DNA of 64,000 nucleotides. It comes from Novosphingobium sp. Fuku2-ISO-50. Lineage in GTDB: Bacteria > Pseudomonadota > Alphaproteobacteria > Sphingomonadales > Sphingomonadaceae. A program made the position numbers and the translations under genes. The stretch lies in assembly GCF_001519055.1 (NCBI RefSeq), contig NZ_KQ954286.1:552687-616686 (forward strand). The letters are read 5' to 3'. Numbering within the stretch: position 1 is the first letter of the stretch; every line of letters begins with the position of its first letter. This document shows positions 1-7,708 of this stretch, piece by piece. The notes below the pieces were generated by a model. That model made no database searches. It was not told the DNA's origin and worked only from the letters and a program-made list of their open reading frames with translations.

Positions 1-192
1 GCCTTCGGCCCGGAACGCGCCATGTTCGAAAGCAATTATCCGGTCGATCTGTGGGGCGCCGACTACGCGACTTTGTGGAATGCGTTCAAACGCCTTTCCA
101 CCGGCGCCTCGGCGGGCGAAAAGCGCGCGCTGTTCGCCGGAACCGCCGCTCGCGTCTATGGCATCGAAAACATTTTGCCGCCACCGGCCTGA
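1..192 (+). CDS. Amidohydrolase family protein, C-terminal fragment
   Basis: The open frame runs in from the left edge and stops with TGA at 190-192, giving 63 residues. The visible start FGPERAMFESNYPVD and the later GTAARVYGI resemble the C-terminal end of the amidohydrolase_2 (PF04909) TIM-barrel family, where a (F/Y)G.(D/E)R.MF.S(D/N)(F/W/Y)P segment carries a metal-ligand Asp and an AxRxYG(L/I) helix ends the protein. Members hydrolyse or decarboxylate small carboxylic or lactone substrates. The substrate cannot be told from this fragment. The next gene, a nitronate monooxygenase, starts 91 bases later on the same strand, so they could be cotranscribed. Confidence 0.6.
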   Translation, partial: AFGPERAMFESNYPVDLWGADYATLWNAFKRLSTGASAGEKRALFAGTAARVYGIENILPPPA

Positions 193-283
193 TACCCCGT
201 TCAAGGGTTTGACAAACCGGGGCGCAAGCGGATAGCGATGCGTTTAATCGATCACTTAAATTACACGACGAGAGAGAGCAACG

Positions 284-1264
284 ATGCCCCTTCCCCCGCT
301 TTTCGCCAATCTGCGCCTGCCGGTGATTGCTTCGCCGCTGTTTCTGATTTCCGGCCCCGAACTGGTGATCGCGCAATGCAAGGCCGGCGTTGTCGGCAGC
401 TTCCCCTCGCTCAACGCCCGCCCGATCAGCCAGCTCGACGAATGGCTGCATCAAATCACCGAGGAATTGGCCGCGCACAACCGCGCGCATCCCGACCGCC
501 CGGCGGCACCCTTTGCGGTCAACCAGATCGTGCACAAGACCAACAACCGGCTCGAAGAAGACATCGCGCTGTGCGGCAAATGGCAAGTGCCGCTGCTGAT
601 CACCTCGCTCGGCGCGCGCGAGGATGTCTATCAGGCCGCACACAGCTGGGGCGGGATCGTCCTGCATGATGTGATCAACAATCGCTTTGCGCGCAAGGCG
701 ATCGAAAAGGGCGCCGACGGCCTGATCCCGGTCGCTGCTGGCGCCGGCGGCCATGCCGGGGCGCAATCGCCGTTTGCACTGGTTCAGGAAATCCGCACCT
801 GGTTCGACGGACTGGTCGCGCTGTCGGGGGCGATCGGGCATGGTCGCTCGATCCTTGCCGCGCAGGCGGTGGGCGCCGATCTCGCCTATATCGGCTCAGC
901 CTGGATCGCCACTCACGAGGCACGCGCAATCGACGCCTACAAGCAGGCGATCGTCGATTCCGGGGCAGACGATATCGTCTATTCGAACCTGTTTACCGGG
1001 GTTCACGGCAATTACTTGCGCTCATCGATCGTGGGCGCCGGGCTCGATCCCGATCACTTGCCCGAAAGCGACCCGTCGAAAATGAACTTCGGCTCGGGAG
1101 GCAATACCGAGGCCAAGGCATGGAAAGACATCTGGGGCTCGGGCCAGGGCATCGGCACGATCAAGGCGGTTGAAACCGTTGCGGAACGCGTGGCCAAATT
1201 CGAAGCCGAATATCGTGCCGCCGCCGCCGCGCTTGCCGCCAACAGCGCGCCGTTTCTGAAATAG
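284..1264 (+). CDS. Nitronate monooxygenase family FMN protein
   Basis: This is a 326-residue protein of the nitronate monooxygenase / 2-nitropropane dioxygenase family, an FMN-dependent TIM barrel that oxidises alkyl nitronates. Visible family features are the N-terminal LPVIASPLFLISGPELVIA strand-loop, the central GADGLIPVAAGAGGHAG glycine-rich segment (phosphate/FMN binding, near residues 144-160) and the LSGAIGHGRSI loop near residue 180. The start ATG at 284 follows an AGAGAGAG purine tract acting as ribosome binding site. Length is normal for the class. The true substrate is unknown, because many members act on acyl-CoA-like or other nitro compounds. It converges on the AHH gene with a gap of only 23 bases. 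A second, longer family member lies at 33792-35201. Confidence 0.85.
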   Translation: MPLPPLFANLRLPVIASPLFLISGPELVIAQCKAGVVGSFPSLNARPISQLDEWLHQITEELAAHNRAHPDRPAAPFAVNQIVHKTNNRLEEDIALCGKWQVPLLITSLGAREDVYQAAHSWGGIVLHDVINNRFARKAIEKGADGLIPVAAGAGGHAGAQSPFALVQEIRTWFDGLVALSGAIGHGRSILAAQAVGADLAYIGSAWIATHEARAIDAYKQAIVDSGADDIVYSNLFTGVHGNYLRSSIVGAGLDPDHLPESDPSKMNFGSGGNTEAKAWKDIWGSGQGIGTIKAVETVAERVAKFEAEYRAAAAALAANSAPFLK

Positions 1265-1287
1265 CAGAGGATCAGGCCGAGACGTTA

Positions 1288-1806
1288 TCAGGCAGAAACT
1301 GGCTCGGTAGCCGTCCACAGCGCCTCGGCCATGCGGTCGAGGTGGCTGAAATCGAGCGCAGGATCACGCGCGTTGAGCACTTTGCCGCGCCAACGGGCGG
1401 GATCGAGCAGACGTCGGCGCAGCGCGCGCTGCAACACGTCGATGCGCATCAACGCCTCGACCATGGCGCGGTTATCGGGCCCTTTGCGACGGCGCTTTTG
1501 CCACCCGGCCTCGATCTGCCCCATGCGCTCGATGACCAGACCATTGTAGGAATGGTGCGGCCCGCGATGCAGCGGCAGACCAAGCCGAACCGCTTCGTCG
1601 TCGGTCGCGGGCAATAGCAGGCCGTTGCGCCGAAAGTCATGGAATCCGAAAGCACCCGCCCCGATCTCATCGATCAGGCCGGCCACGCCGCGCACATCGA
1701 GCAATTGCCGTGGCAGAACATGATGACGCTGCAAGCCGGCACAATACCCGGCACTTCCGGGCACATTGACCGACCGAAATGGCAACGCCGCGCGCGGCGA
1801 CTTCAT
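1288..1806 (-). CDS. AHH-type HNH-superfamily nuclease domain protein
   Basis: I start it at the ATG at 1806, which has GGAG 11 bases upstream; the frame is open further, to 1869. The 172-residue product shows the AHH signature: LQRHHVLPRQL near residues 25-35, then PLHRGPHHSYNGLV near residues 79-92. These correspond to the metal-binding His pair and the downstream H-G-x-H(P/H)xY motif of the AHH branch of HNH/EndoVII-fold nucleases. In many bacteria this domain is a toxin tip on large polymorphic-toxin proteins. Here it stands alone, with no secretion domain and no adjacent immunity gene, so a housekeeping nuclease or degenerate role is equally likely. It lies in the same direction as the unknown gene at 1915-2688. 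Confidence 0.65.
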   Translation of the reverse strand: MKSPRAALPFRSVNVPGSAGYCAGLQRHHVLPRQLLDVRGVAGLIDEIGAGAFGFHDFRRNGLLLPATDDEAVRLGLPLHRGPHHSYNGLVIERMGQIEAGWQKRRRKGPDNRAMVEALMRIDVLQRALRRRLLDPARWRGKVLNARDPALDFSHLDRMAEALWTATEPVSA

Positions 1807-1914
1807 TGAGCGGACATCTCCAGATCCCCCACGATTACGGGAATCACGCTGCGCTGTACGGGTAAACAAACCATTGCCGAAAACGGGATCGTCCGGCTTG
1901 GTGCCAAATCGGTG

Positions 1915-2688
1915 CTAAAGACTGCGCGCGCGCAAGCTGTTAGGCCCTTCAGGCTCAAGCAGAACTGTACCAAATCCGGCCAGTTCCACTTCGCGTCGGC
2001 TATCGACGGGGCCATGCGCAACCAGCCAGTCGGTCAACCGCATGGCCCCGCGCACATCGGATTCGCGCAGATTTCCGTCCTTGCCCGAAAAGACGAACTC
2101 CTGCCCGACGAAATAGGACAAGCCCCGGCTGGCATAGCCAAGCTCCGAGCGCGCCAATCCGGTCAACGCCAACGCGGGAAACGGGCCACCCTTCAACCAG
2201 ATACCGATCGCTTCGGCAAACCAGGCCGGTGACATCGTCAGTCGCGCCGGCAACCATGCGATGGCCCGGATCCCCGGCAGCTCCGACAGGGCCAGCATCA
2301 GCCCGGCGAGCACCCGCACCACCGGCAGCAATTGCCCCGCCCCGGCAAGATGCGCCCCCGGCCCCAGCGTCACCAGCGCATGATCGGCAACGGCGAAATC
2401 GCCCGGCAGCGCGACCAGTTGCAGCGCGGTATCCATCCGCAAGGGGGCGCCCGGACCACAACCAAGGCAATCGAAAGTCAGCCCATCAAGAAACAGTTCC
2501 GCCAGCCCCGCACCGGCATCAAGGTGCGTGACGCCAAATATGCGCCTTGTCCGGGCCAGTTCCTCGAGCTCGGCCAGCGCCGGACGCGAAGCAGGATCGA
2601 ACAACAACCCGGCGACAGGCACAAGCGCCGATCCTCTGGCCGAGCCGGTCTTTCGCCTTTTTGAATCGCGTTCTTCTGTTGCCGCCAT
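1915..2688 (-). CDS. Conserved-looking hypothetical protein
   Basis: I do not recognise a family. The 257-residue frame begins at ATG 2688 (a TTG lies one codon upstream). It is rich in Ala, Leu and Gly. The N terminus is basic (about residues 1-20), followed by a likely alpha/beta region with the hydrophobic stretches LRMDTALQLVALPGDFAVA and LLPVVRVLAGLMLALSELPG. A LARSELGYASRGLSYFVGQEF segment near residues 185-205 contains aromatic and polar residues that look conserved. There is no signal peptide and no clear transmembrane helix. The opposite-strand frames over it are fragmented, which supports this frame as coding. It ends 109 bases before the start of the AHH gene on the same strand. 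Confidence 0.6.
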   Translation of the reverse strand: MAATEERDSKRRKTGSARGSALVPVAGLLFDPASRPALAELEELARTRRIFGVTHLDAGAGLAELFLDGLTFDCLGCGPGAPLRMDTALQLVALPGDFAVADHALVTLGPGAHLAGAGQLLPVVRVLAGLMLALSELPGIRAIAWLPARLTMSPAWFAEAIGIWLKGGPFPALALTGLARSELGYASRGLSYFVGQEFVFSGKDGNLRESDVRGAMRLTDWLVAHGPVDSRREVELAGFGTVLLEPEGPNSLRARSL

Positions 2689-2775
2689 CAATCGATCCCG
2701 GCCAGTTCCGCACAGGCCAATACTACAAGTTGAGTCCGCTGCGGGCGCGATCCCGGTCTTGCCGCAACCAAAAGG

Positions 2776-3273
2776 TCAGAATATGCCAAGTTGCAAGCCC
2801 GCAGCGAACGACCGTCCCAATTCACGACAGCTTTGCTGAACGTTACCTGACAACCGTTTCGGCGCGGTGATCGCTTCGGGCGTATCGCCCCCGAACCGCA
2901 TGATCAGCGAGGGCGCAACGCGTCGCAGCCTCCAGCCGGCGACAATGCGGTCGATCTGCGCCTCGGCCCCCTGTCCGGCATTCCCGGCAGCAATCGCCGT
3001 GGCATAAGGGCGCCCCTCTGTCCGGCCGATCACCGCGTAGAACGTGCGATCAAAAAACTCCTTCATTTCACCGCTGATCGTGCCGAGATTTTCCGGACAG
3101 ACAAACAGATAGCCCGCCGCGGCCAGGACATCGTCGGCCCCGACCTCGCGCGCGCGCATCAGGCGCGCGGCACCAACGCCTTCTTCATCCGCCCCCGCCA
3201 GCGCGGCCTCGGCCATCGCCTGCGCCGCGCCGGTTCGGCTGTGCCAGATGATCAACAGGACGGCGGGGGGCAT
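2776..3273 (-). CDS. Flavodoxin-fold NAD(P)H-dependent oxidoreductase
   Basis: The ATG at 3273 gives a 165-residue protein that begins MPPAVLLIIWHSRTGAA, a classical flavodoxin beta-1 strand plus phosphate-binding loop (S-x-TG) for FMN. The YLFVCPENLGTISGEMKEFFDR segment near residues 60-82 is the second FMN-contacting loop typical of WrbA/NADPH-dependent FMN reductase-like proteins, where the P-E-x-x-G-x-x-S-G-x-M-K pattern recurs. The frame stays open upstream to 3375, but the fold begins at this ATG. No good Shine-Dalgarno sequence precedes it. Instead the start codon abuts a long inverted repeat (see 3277-3386), which may control expression. Its redox partner is unknown. Confidence 0.75.
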   Translation of the reverse strand: MPPAVLLIIWHSRTGAAQAMAEAALAGADEEGVGAARLMRAREVGADDVLAAAGYLFVCPENLGTISGEMKEFFDRTFYAVIGRTEGRPYATAIAAGNAGQGAEAQIDRIVAGWRLRRVAPSLIMRFGGDTPEAITAPKRLSGNVQQSCRELGRSFAAGLQLGIF

Positions 3274-3276
3274 GGT

Positions 3277-3386
3277 CGCAAATGTCAAAATCTTGAAATC
3301 CACTAAAATCAAAGGTTTCGAGTGATCCGAAAAGATTCTGACATTTGCGCACCACTTTGCCGATAGCCGTAGCAAATATCAGAATC
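3277..3386. repeat. Three copies of a GCAAATRTCARAATC motif, two as an 18-nt inverted repeat
   Basis: Arm one is CGCAAATGTCAAAATCTT at 3277-3294. Its reverse complement occurs at 3332-3349 with a single mismatch. A third, direct copy (GCAAATATCAGAATC) lies at 3372-3386. The innermost base is four nucleotides upstream of the flavodoxin-gene ATG (minus strand). It could be an operator array, or a leader hairpin with a 37-nt loop that controls translation. Confidence 0.6.
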
Positions 3387-3617
3387 GGACCACCAGGGGC
3401 ACCCGTCGCCATTGCTCGCGCCATTCAGCGCACCCCCGGTCAATGCGCCGTCGATCATGCCGCCCAGCCCGCCGAGAAAATCCAGAATGCCAAGCCATAT
3501 CCGGTCCCCTTTGTTCCCCGCGAGACCCCCACCCCGATCCTGCGACATTTTGCGACAGCTTTACCGCGATGCGTTTCGCAAGGCCATGCTCTTTTGCTTG
3601 CGCCCGTGATCGTCTAG
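3387..3617. other. Gene-free stretch before recJ
   Basis: The region 3274-3617 carries no convincing gene. Short frames exist on both strands (for example 3309-3548 minus), but they lack a ribosome binding site and overlap the repeat array. It must contain the divergent promoters for the flavodoxin-fold gene and recJ; I see no clear -35/-10 pair. Confidence 0.5.
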
Positions 3618-5435
3618 ATGCCTGCGGATGCTTCATCACCCGCCGACGACCACCGCTTCATGACCCCTGTCACCGCGATCGACCGCTCGCTCTCGGGGCA
3701 GGCCTGGCGCTGGCGCGGCGGCAACATGGACCTTGCCGGAGATGGCCTGACCGCCGGTAATGACCTCGTTGACCAATTGCTGCTGTCGCGCGGGGTCGAC
3801 CGGTCCGAACTCGATCGCCATCGCCGCCCGACCTTGCGCGAATTTCTGCCCGATCCGTCGATTTTTCGCGACATGGACAAGGCCGCCGCCCGTCTGGCCG
3901 ATGCGATCGTGTCGGGCGAGGCGATCGCGGTCTATGGCGATTACGACGTCGACGGCGCAACCAGCGCGGCTTTGCTGATCCGCTTTCTCCAGCTTTGCGG
4001 CAGATCGGCACGCGCCTATATCCCCGATCGTCTGCTCGAAGGCTACGGCCCCACGGGCGAAGCGCTCGTGCGCCTGGGCGCCGAAGGCGCGGAGCTGGTG
4101 ATCACCGTCGATTGCGGCGCAATGGCGCACGATGCGCTGGCCATGGCTGCCAAGGCCGGGGTCGCAGTGATCGTGGTCGATCATCACAAATGCGCGACCG
4201 AGCTGCCGATAACCGTGGCGCTGGTCAATCCCAACCGGCTCGACGAAAGCGACGAGGCCGCCGCTTATGGCCATCTGGCCGCCGTCGGCATGGCGTTCCT
4301 TCTGGCCATCGCCACCGCGCGCGATCTGCGTCAACGCGGCTATTTCGGCAAAGGCGCCCCGCCCGACCTGATGGGACTGCTCGATCTGGTCGCGCTGGGC
4401 ACCGTTGCCGATGTCGCGCAATTGCGCGGGCTCAATCGCGCGCTCGTGGCGCAAGGGCTGAAAGTCATGGCCCGGCGCGACAATGTCGGGCTCGCCGCGC
4501 TGATCGATGCCAGCCGGATCAATCGCCAGCCGACGTGCAGCGATCTCGGCTTTGCGCTGGGCCCGCGCATCAACGCGGCGGGGCGGATCGGCGATTCCTC
4601 GCTCGGCGTGCGCCTTTTGACAACCGCCGACCCGGACGAGGCGGCAACGATCGCCGCAAGCCTGTCGCAGCTCAACGATGAACGGCGCGGCATCGAGCAA
4701 GTCGTGCAGGAAGCGGCCGAGGCATGCCTGGCGCTGGCCGGCGATACATGCGTTCCCGTGCTCGCCGGATCGGGCTGGCACCCCGGGGTGATCGGCATTG
4801 TCGCCGGGCGGATCAAGGAAAAGACCGGCAAGCCGACCTTGGTCATCGCGCTCGACGCCGACGATGCCGGGCATGGCAAGGGGTCGGGCCGTTCGATTTC
4901 CGGAGTCGACCTTGGCGCAGCGGTGATCGCCGCGCGCGAGGCCGGGTTGCTGGTTGCAGGCGGCGGTCATGCGATGGCGTGCGGGCTGACCGTTGCGCCC
5001 GACCGGCTCGATGCCTTGCGCGCGTTTCTCGACGAGCGCCTGGCGCGCGACGTGGCGCGTGCGCGCACGGCGCAGACGCTGTTGCTCGACCTCTCGCTGG
5101 CTCCGGGCGGGCTGACTCCCGATCTGGTCACTTCGCTCGATGCAGCCGGGCCGTTCGGCGTCGGCTGGCCCGGCCCGCGCATCGCGATCGGCCCGGTGCG
5201 GCTGGTCAAAGTCGATCTCGTCGGACAGGATCATGTCCGCATGGTCGCCGCAGGCAACGATGGTCGCTCGTTCAAGGCGATCGCCTTTCGCGCGGCGTCG
5301 ACCGAACTGGGCCAGGCCCTGCTCCATGCGCCGAAAGGGCGCCAGTTCTGGCTGGCCGGGCGTGCGCGCATCGATGACTGGGCGAGCCGGCCTGCCGCAG
5401 AACTCCATGTCGAAGACGCAGCCTTCGCCGATTGA
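3618..5435 (+). CDS. recJ: Single-stranded-DNA-specific exonuclease RecJ
   Basis: This 605-residue protein is a 5'-3' single-strand DNA exonuclease of the DHH phosphoesterase family, acting in recombination and mismatch/base excision repair. Motifs in order are AVYGDYDVDGATS near residue 107 (metal-binding Asp residues), VIVVDHHKC near 186-192 (the DHH signature), ALGPRINAAGRIGDS near 313-327, and GGGHAMACG near 446-454 (DHHA1 domain). A C-terminal OB-like domain follows. Length is normal for alphaproteobacterial RecJ. ATG codons at 3618 and 3660 are both possible starts; neither has a strong ribosome binding site, and conserved sequence begins only after the second. The stop codon lies in the first unit of a tandem repeat (5432-5487). 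Confidence 0.95.
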   Translation: MPADASSPADDHRFMTPVTAIDRSLSGQAWRWRGGNMDLAGDGLTAGNDLVDQLLLSRGVDRSELDRHRRPTLREFLPDPSIFRDMDKAAARLADAIVSGEAIAVYGDYDVDGATSAALLIRFLQLCGRSARAYIPDRLLEGYGPTGEALVRLGAEGAELVITVDCGAMAHDALAMAAKAGVAVIVVDHHKCATELPITVALVNPNRLDESDEAAAYGHLAAVGMAFLLAIATARDLRQRGYFGKGAPPDLMGLLDLVALGTVADVAQLRGLNRALVAQGLKVMARRDNVGLAALIDASRINRQPTCSDLGFALGPRINAAGRIGDSSLGVRLLTTADPDEAATIAASLSQLNDERRGIEQVVQEAAEACLALAGDTCVPVLAGSGWHPGVIGIVAGRIKEKTGKPTLVIALDADDAGHGKGSGRSISGVDLGAAVIAAREAGLLVAGGGHAMACGLTVAPDRLDALRAFLDERLARDVARARTAQTLLLDLSLAPGGLTPDLVTSLDAAGPFGVGWPGPRIAIGPVRLVKVDLVGQDHVRMVAAGNDGRSFKAIAFRAASTELGQALLHAPKGRQFWLAGRARIDDWASRPAAELHVEDAAFAD

Positions 5436-5487
5436 ACGCGGCAAGTTGAACGCGGCCCTTTAAGCGCGGCACTTTAAACGCGGCAGG
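5432..5487. repeat. Four tandem 14-bp units at the recJ stop codon
   Basis: Four consecutive 14-mers fit the pattern TT(G/A)A(A/G)CGCGGC followed by three variable bases: 5432-5445, 5446-5459, 5460-5473 and 5474-5487. The recJ TGA is inside unit one. No function is evident. It looks like a slippage-derived minisatellite. Confidence 0.75.
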
Positions 5488-5540
5488 GCGCCTCGAAACA
5501 GCCGATCAACCCGCTGATGACAATCGCTGTCAAATATGGG

Positions 5541-5569
5541 TTGACGCACCGGGATAGAGCCAATAGAGG
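5541..5569 (+). promoter_or_regulatory. Candidate promoter for the tRNA-Glu cluster
   Basis: TTGACG at 5541-5546 and TAGAGG at 5564-5569 are separated by 17 bases and lie about 32 bases before the first tRNA. A TGACA-N5-TGTCA inverted repeat sits just upstream at 5518-5532. The -10 match is weak. Confidence 0.4.
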
Positions 5570-5600
5570 CGCGGGCCTGCCCAGCGGCGGCATGCCCGGC

Positions 5601-5675
5601 GGCCCCTTCGTCTAGCGGTTAGGACGCGGCCCTTTCACGGCTGAAACACGGGTTCGATTCCCGTAGGGGTCACCA
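5601..5675 (+). tRNA. tRNA-Glu (anticodon TTC), copy 1
   Basis: This is a 75-nt cloverleaf with acceptor GGCCCCT pairing to AGGGGTC, discriminator A and an encoded CCA. The anticodon stem CGGCC/GGCTG presents TTC at 5634-5636, and the T arm is ACGGG-TTCGATT-CCCGT. Sequence is the familiar bacterial glutamate tRNA (CCTTCGTCTAG start). It is the first of three tandem copies. Confidence 0.97.
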
Positions 5676-5736
5676 TACTGCCGGTTTCGACTTGTCCGTC
5701 GAGCCGATTGCAAGCCTCCGGTCGGCATGCCTTCAT

Positions 5737-5811
5737 GGCCCCTTCGTCTAGCGGTTAGGACGCGGCCCTTTCACGGCTGAAACACGGGTTCGATTCCCGT
5801 AGGGGTCACCA
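5737..5811 (+). tRNA. tRNA-Glu (anticodon TTC), copy 2
   Basis: It is identical to copy 1 across the whole 75 nt, including the encoded CCA. The 61-nt spacer between copies 1 and 2 is not conserved relative to the next spacer. Confidence 0.97.
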
Positions 5812-5880
5812 TCGGCAATGTGCTGTGGTGAATATAGTCCGGGTTCCGGGACCACGGGTATGATACGACCTGTCGATACA

Positions 5881-5955
5881 GGCCCCTTCGTCTAGCGGTC
5901 AGGACGCGGCCCTCTCACGGCTGAAACACGGGTTCAATTCCCGTAGGGGTCACCA
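5881..5955 (+). tRNA. tRNA-Glu (anticodon CTC), copy 3
   Basis: It differs from copies 1 and 2 at three positions only: one D-loop base (T to C), the wobble base of the anticodon (TTC to CTC, at 5914) and one T-loop base (TTCGATT to TTCAATT). The cloverleaf is intact and CCA is encoded. It should read GAG codons specifically. Confidence 0.95.
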
Positions 5956-6018
5956 GGACGCCTGGAACCGGTGCCTGACGGATGCAAGCACCGCCTGCCC
6001 CCTTGATGACGGGCCCTC

Positions 6019-6231
6019 ATGGAACTTCAATCGCTCATCCTCGGTCATCCGCTGCTCGCTGCCGCCGCGATCGCCGGAGCCGTCGCGCTGTTTGGCGCGA
6101 TCCGCGACCGCATGCACAGCCGCCGCCGCGATCTCGACAAAGTCTCGCTGATTGCCTGGGGCAAAGTCTCGGCCCTTGCGCTGATCGTGGCAATCGCCTG
6201 CCTCGCCAAGGGCCTGCGCACCGGGTGGTGA
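6019..6231 (+). CDS. Small two-helix membrane protein, unknown function
   Basis: A 70-residue frame starts at ATG 6019. It shows a hydrophobic segment near residues 8-27 (HPLLAAAAIAGAVALFGAI), a basic loop RDRMHSRRRDLDK near 29-41, and a second hydrophobic segment near 45-64 (VSALALIVAIACLAKG). The basic loop between helices predicts both ends outside and the loop in the cytoplasm. I do not recognise a family. It lies between the tRNA-Glu cluster and phoR, with a candidate Pho box between it and phoR, so it is probably not part of the pho unit. It is plausible but could be a chance frame. Confidence 0.5.
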   Translation: MELQSLILGHPLLAAAAIAGAVALFGAIRDRMHSRRRDLDKVSLIAWGKVSALALIVAIACLAKGLRTGW

Positions 6232-6260
6232 TCGCCAATCGGCATGATTGCGCGCATGAT

Positions 6261-6282
6261 CTGTCCATAATCAGTAACCTGG
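6261..6282 (+). promoter_or_regulatory. Candidate Pho box upstream of phoR
   Basis: CTGTCCATAATCAGTAACCT has the CATAAT-N2-GTAAC layout, close to the PhoB-binding pattern of 11-bp direct repeats with TGTCA/GTAAC cores. A very similar site (CATAAT-N3-GTAAC) precedes phoB. It lies 41 bases before the first phoR ATG. Confidence 0.4.
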
Positions 6283-6323
6283 CACTGGTACGCCGAAGGT
6301 TACCCTGACAAGATGCCCCCCCG

Positions 6324-7580
6324 ATGACCGCCAATCTTACAAACCCGCCTGAACATACCATGTCGTTTTTCGGCCTGCCGCCGCTGCCCTGGACGGGCAT
6401 TGCCGTCGCCTTGGTCGCAGGCGCGGTCATGCTGCTGGCGGGGGCCGGGCTGGTCCTGACGATCGGGGTCGTGCTGGTCTGGACAGTGACGCTCTGGCTG
6501 ACGCAGCCCGCCCCCCTGGTCGAAGTGCGCATGGTCGAAGTCGGCAGTTTGTCGCGACAGGCGATGATCGATCTGATCGAGCCGTTTGGCGTACCGGTAC
6601 TGATGCTCGACGGCCAGCGCATCGCGGCCGCCAATGCCGCCGCCCGCGCCGAATTGGGCGGTCACATCATCGGCCAGGACGCGCGCGTGGCGCTGCGCCA
6701 TCCCGAAGCGATCACTCTGCTCGACACGCGCGAAGGCAGCGTCACGGTGCGCGGGCTGACCGGGCCGCGCAGCATCTGGCAAGTGCGGCGTGTCGCGGTA
6801 GACGACCGCCTGTCGCTGATCGAACTGGTCGACAAGACCGCCGAAGCCGACATCAGCCGCGCCCACACCGATTTCGTTGCCAATGCCAGCCACGAACTGC
6901 GCACCCCGCTTGCGTCGATCATCGGCTATATAGAAACGCTGGCCGATCCCGATGCGCGGATCGATCCGGCGACAACCGCGCGCTTTCACGCGACTGTGTT
7001 GCGCGAAGCCAAGCGGCTGCAACACCTGGTCGAAGATCTCATGTCGCTGTCGCGGATCGAGGCGGAAAAGCACGACATCCCGCGCGATTTGATCGATCTT
7101 GGCCAGATGGCCGCTTCGATCGGCGGCGAAGTCGGCGCGACGGTGGGCGACAATCGCATTGTCGTTGTCACCGAGGACGCCATGGTGCGGGGCGATCGTC
7201 AGCAACTCGATCAGGTGATCCGCAACCTCGTCGACAATTCGATGAAATATTCCGATCCGGCGCGCGCGGTCGAATTGCGCGTGGTGCGGCGCGGCCATGA
7301 AGCCGTCCTGAGCGTGACCGACCATGGCGAGGGCATTCATCCCGACCATATTCCGCACCTCACCCGCCGGTTCTATCGCACCGATCCGGGGCGCAGCCGC
7401 GCGGCAGGCGGCACCGGCCTTGGCCTTGCCATCGTCAAACACATCGTCGAGCGCCATCGCGGCAAGCTCGACATCACCAGCAAGCTCGGCCTTGGCACGA
7501 CCGTCACGATCCGCCTCGGCCTGATCGAGCAGCCGCACCGCCTCCCCGCCCCGGCATCCGGTGATCAGTCCATGGTATAA
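6324..7580 (+). CDS. phoR: Phosphate-regulon sensor histidine kinase PhoR
   Basis: The 418-residue kinase has an N-terminal hydrophobic hairpin (about residues 28-58: TGIAVALVAGAVMLLAGAGL then VLTIGVVLVWTVTLWL), a PAS-like region (about 80-170), the HisKA motif NASHELRTPLASIIGY with phospho-His near residue 190, and a HATPase domain with the N box NLVDNSMKYSDP, the G1 box DHGEGI and the G2 box GTGLGLAIVKHI. Membrane hairpin plus cytoplasmic PAS and the neighbouring phoU and phoB identify PhoR, which phosphorylates PhoB when phosphate is scarce. A second possible start, ATG 6360, begins MSFFGLPPLPW. No pstSCAB genes separate it from phoU, which is unusual. Confidence 0.93.
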   Translation: MTANLTNPPEHTMSFFGLPPLPWTGIAVALVAGAVMLLAGAGLVLTIGVVLVWTVTLWLTQPAPLVEVRMVEVGSLSRQAMIDLIEPFGVPVLMLDGQRIAAANAAARAELGGHIIGQDARVALRHPEAITLLDTREGSVTVRGLTGPRSIWQVRRVAVDDRLSLIELVDKTAEADISRAHTDFVANASHELRTPLASIIGYIETLADPDARIDPATTARFHATVLREAKRLQHLVEDLMSLSRIEAEKHDIPRDLIDLGQMAASIGGEVGATVGDNRIVVVTEDAMVRGDRQQLDQVIRNLVDNSMKYSDPARAVELRVVRRGHEAVLSVTDHGEGIHPDHIPHLTRRFYRTDPGRSRAAGGTGLGLAIVKHIVERHRGKLDITSKLGLGTTVTIRLGLIEQPHRLPAPASGDQSMV

Positions 7581-7629
7581 GCCATTCGTTCAAATGGATG
7601 TGGCAAACCCATCGTCACAGCCGTCCGGC

Positions 7630-7649
7630 ATCTTCACAAATCTTCGCAA
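7630..7649 (+). promoter_or_regulatory. Weak Pho-box-like direct repeat before phoU
   Basis: Two adjacent 10-mers, ATCTTCACAA and ATCTTCGCAA, differ at one base. The spacing is 10 rather than the 11 expected of a Pho box, so this is a weaker candidate. It lies 59 bases before the phoU ATG. Confidence 0.25.
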
Positions 7650-7708
7650 TAGCCGCACGAAGTATGGCAACAGCGGTCGGACACACCGATCAGCACGGAA
7701 AGGGGCCC

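Noticed and set aside
1803..2021. 72-codon minus-strand frame between the AHH and unknown genes
   Set aside because: Overlaps the end of the unknown gene; no SD and no similarity pattern.
3309..3548. 79-codon minus-strand frame with glycine-rich LGGLGG
   Set aside because: It overlaps the triple-motif repeat and start of the flavodoxin leader, has no SD and no recognisable features; insufficient support.
3636..5444. 602-codon minus-strand frame opposite recJ
   Set aside because: Antisense shadow; RecJ motifs on the plus strand are unambiguous.
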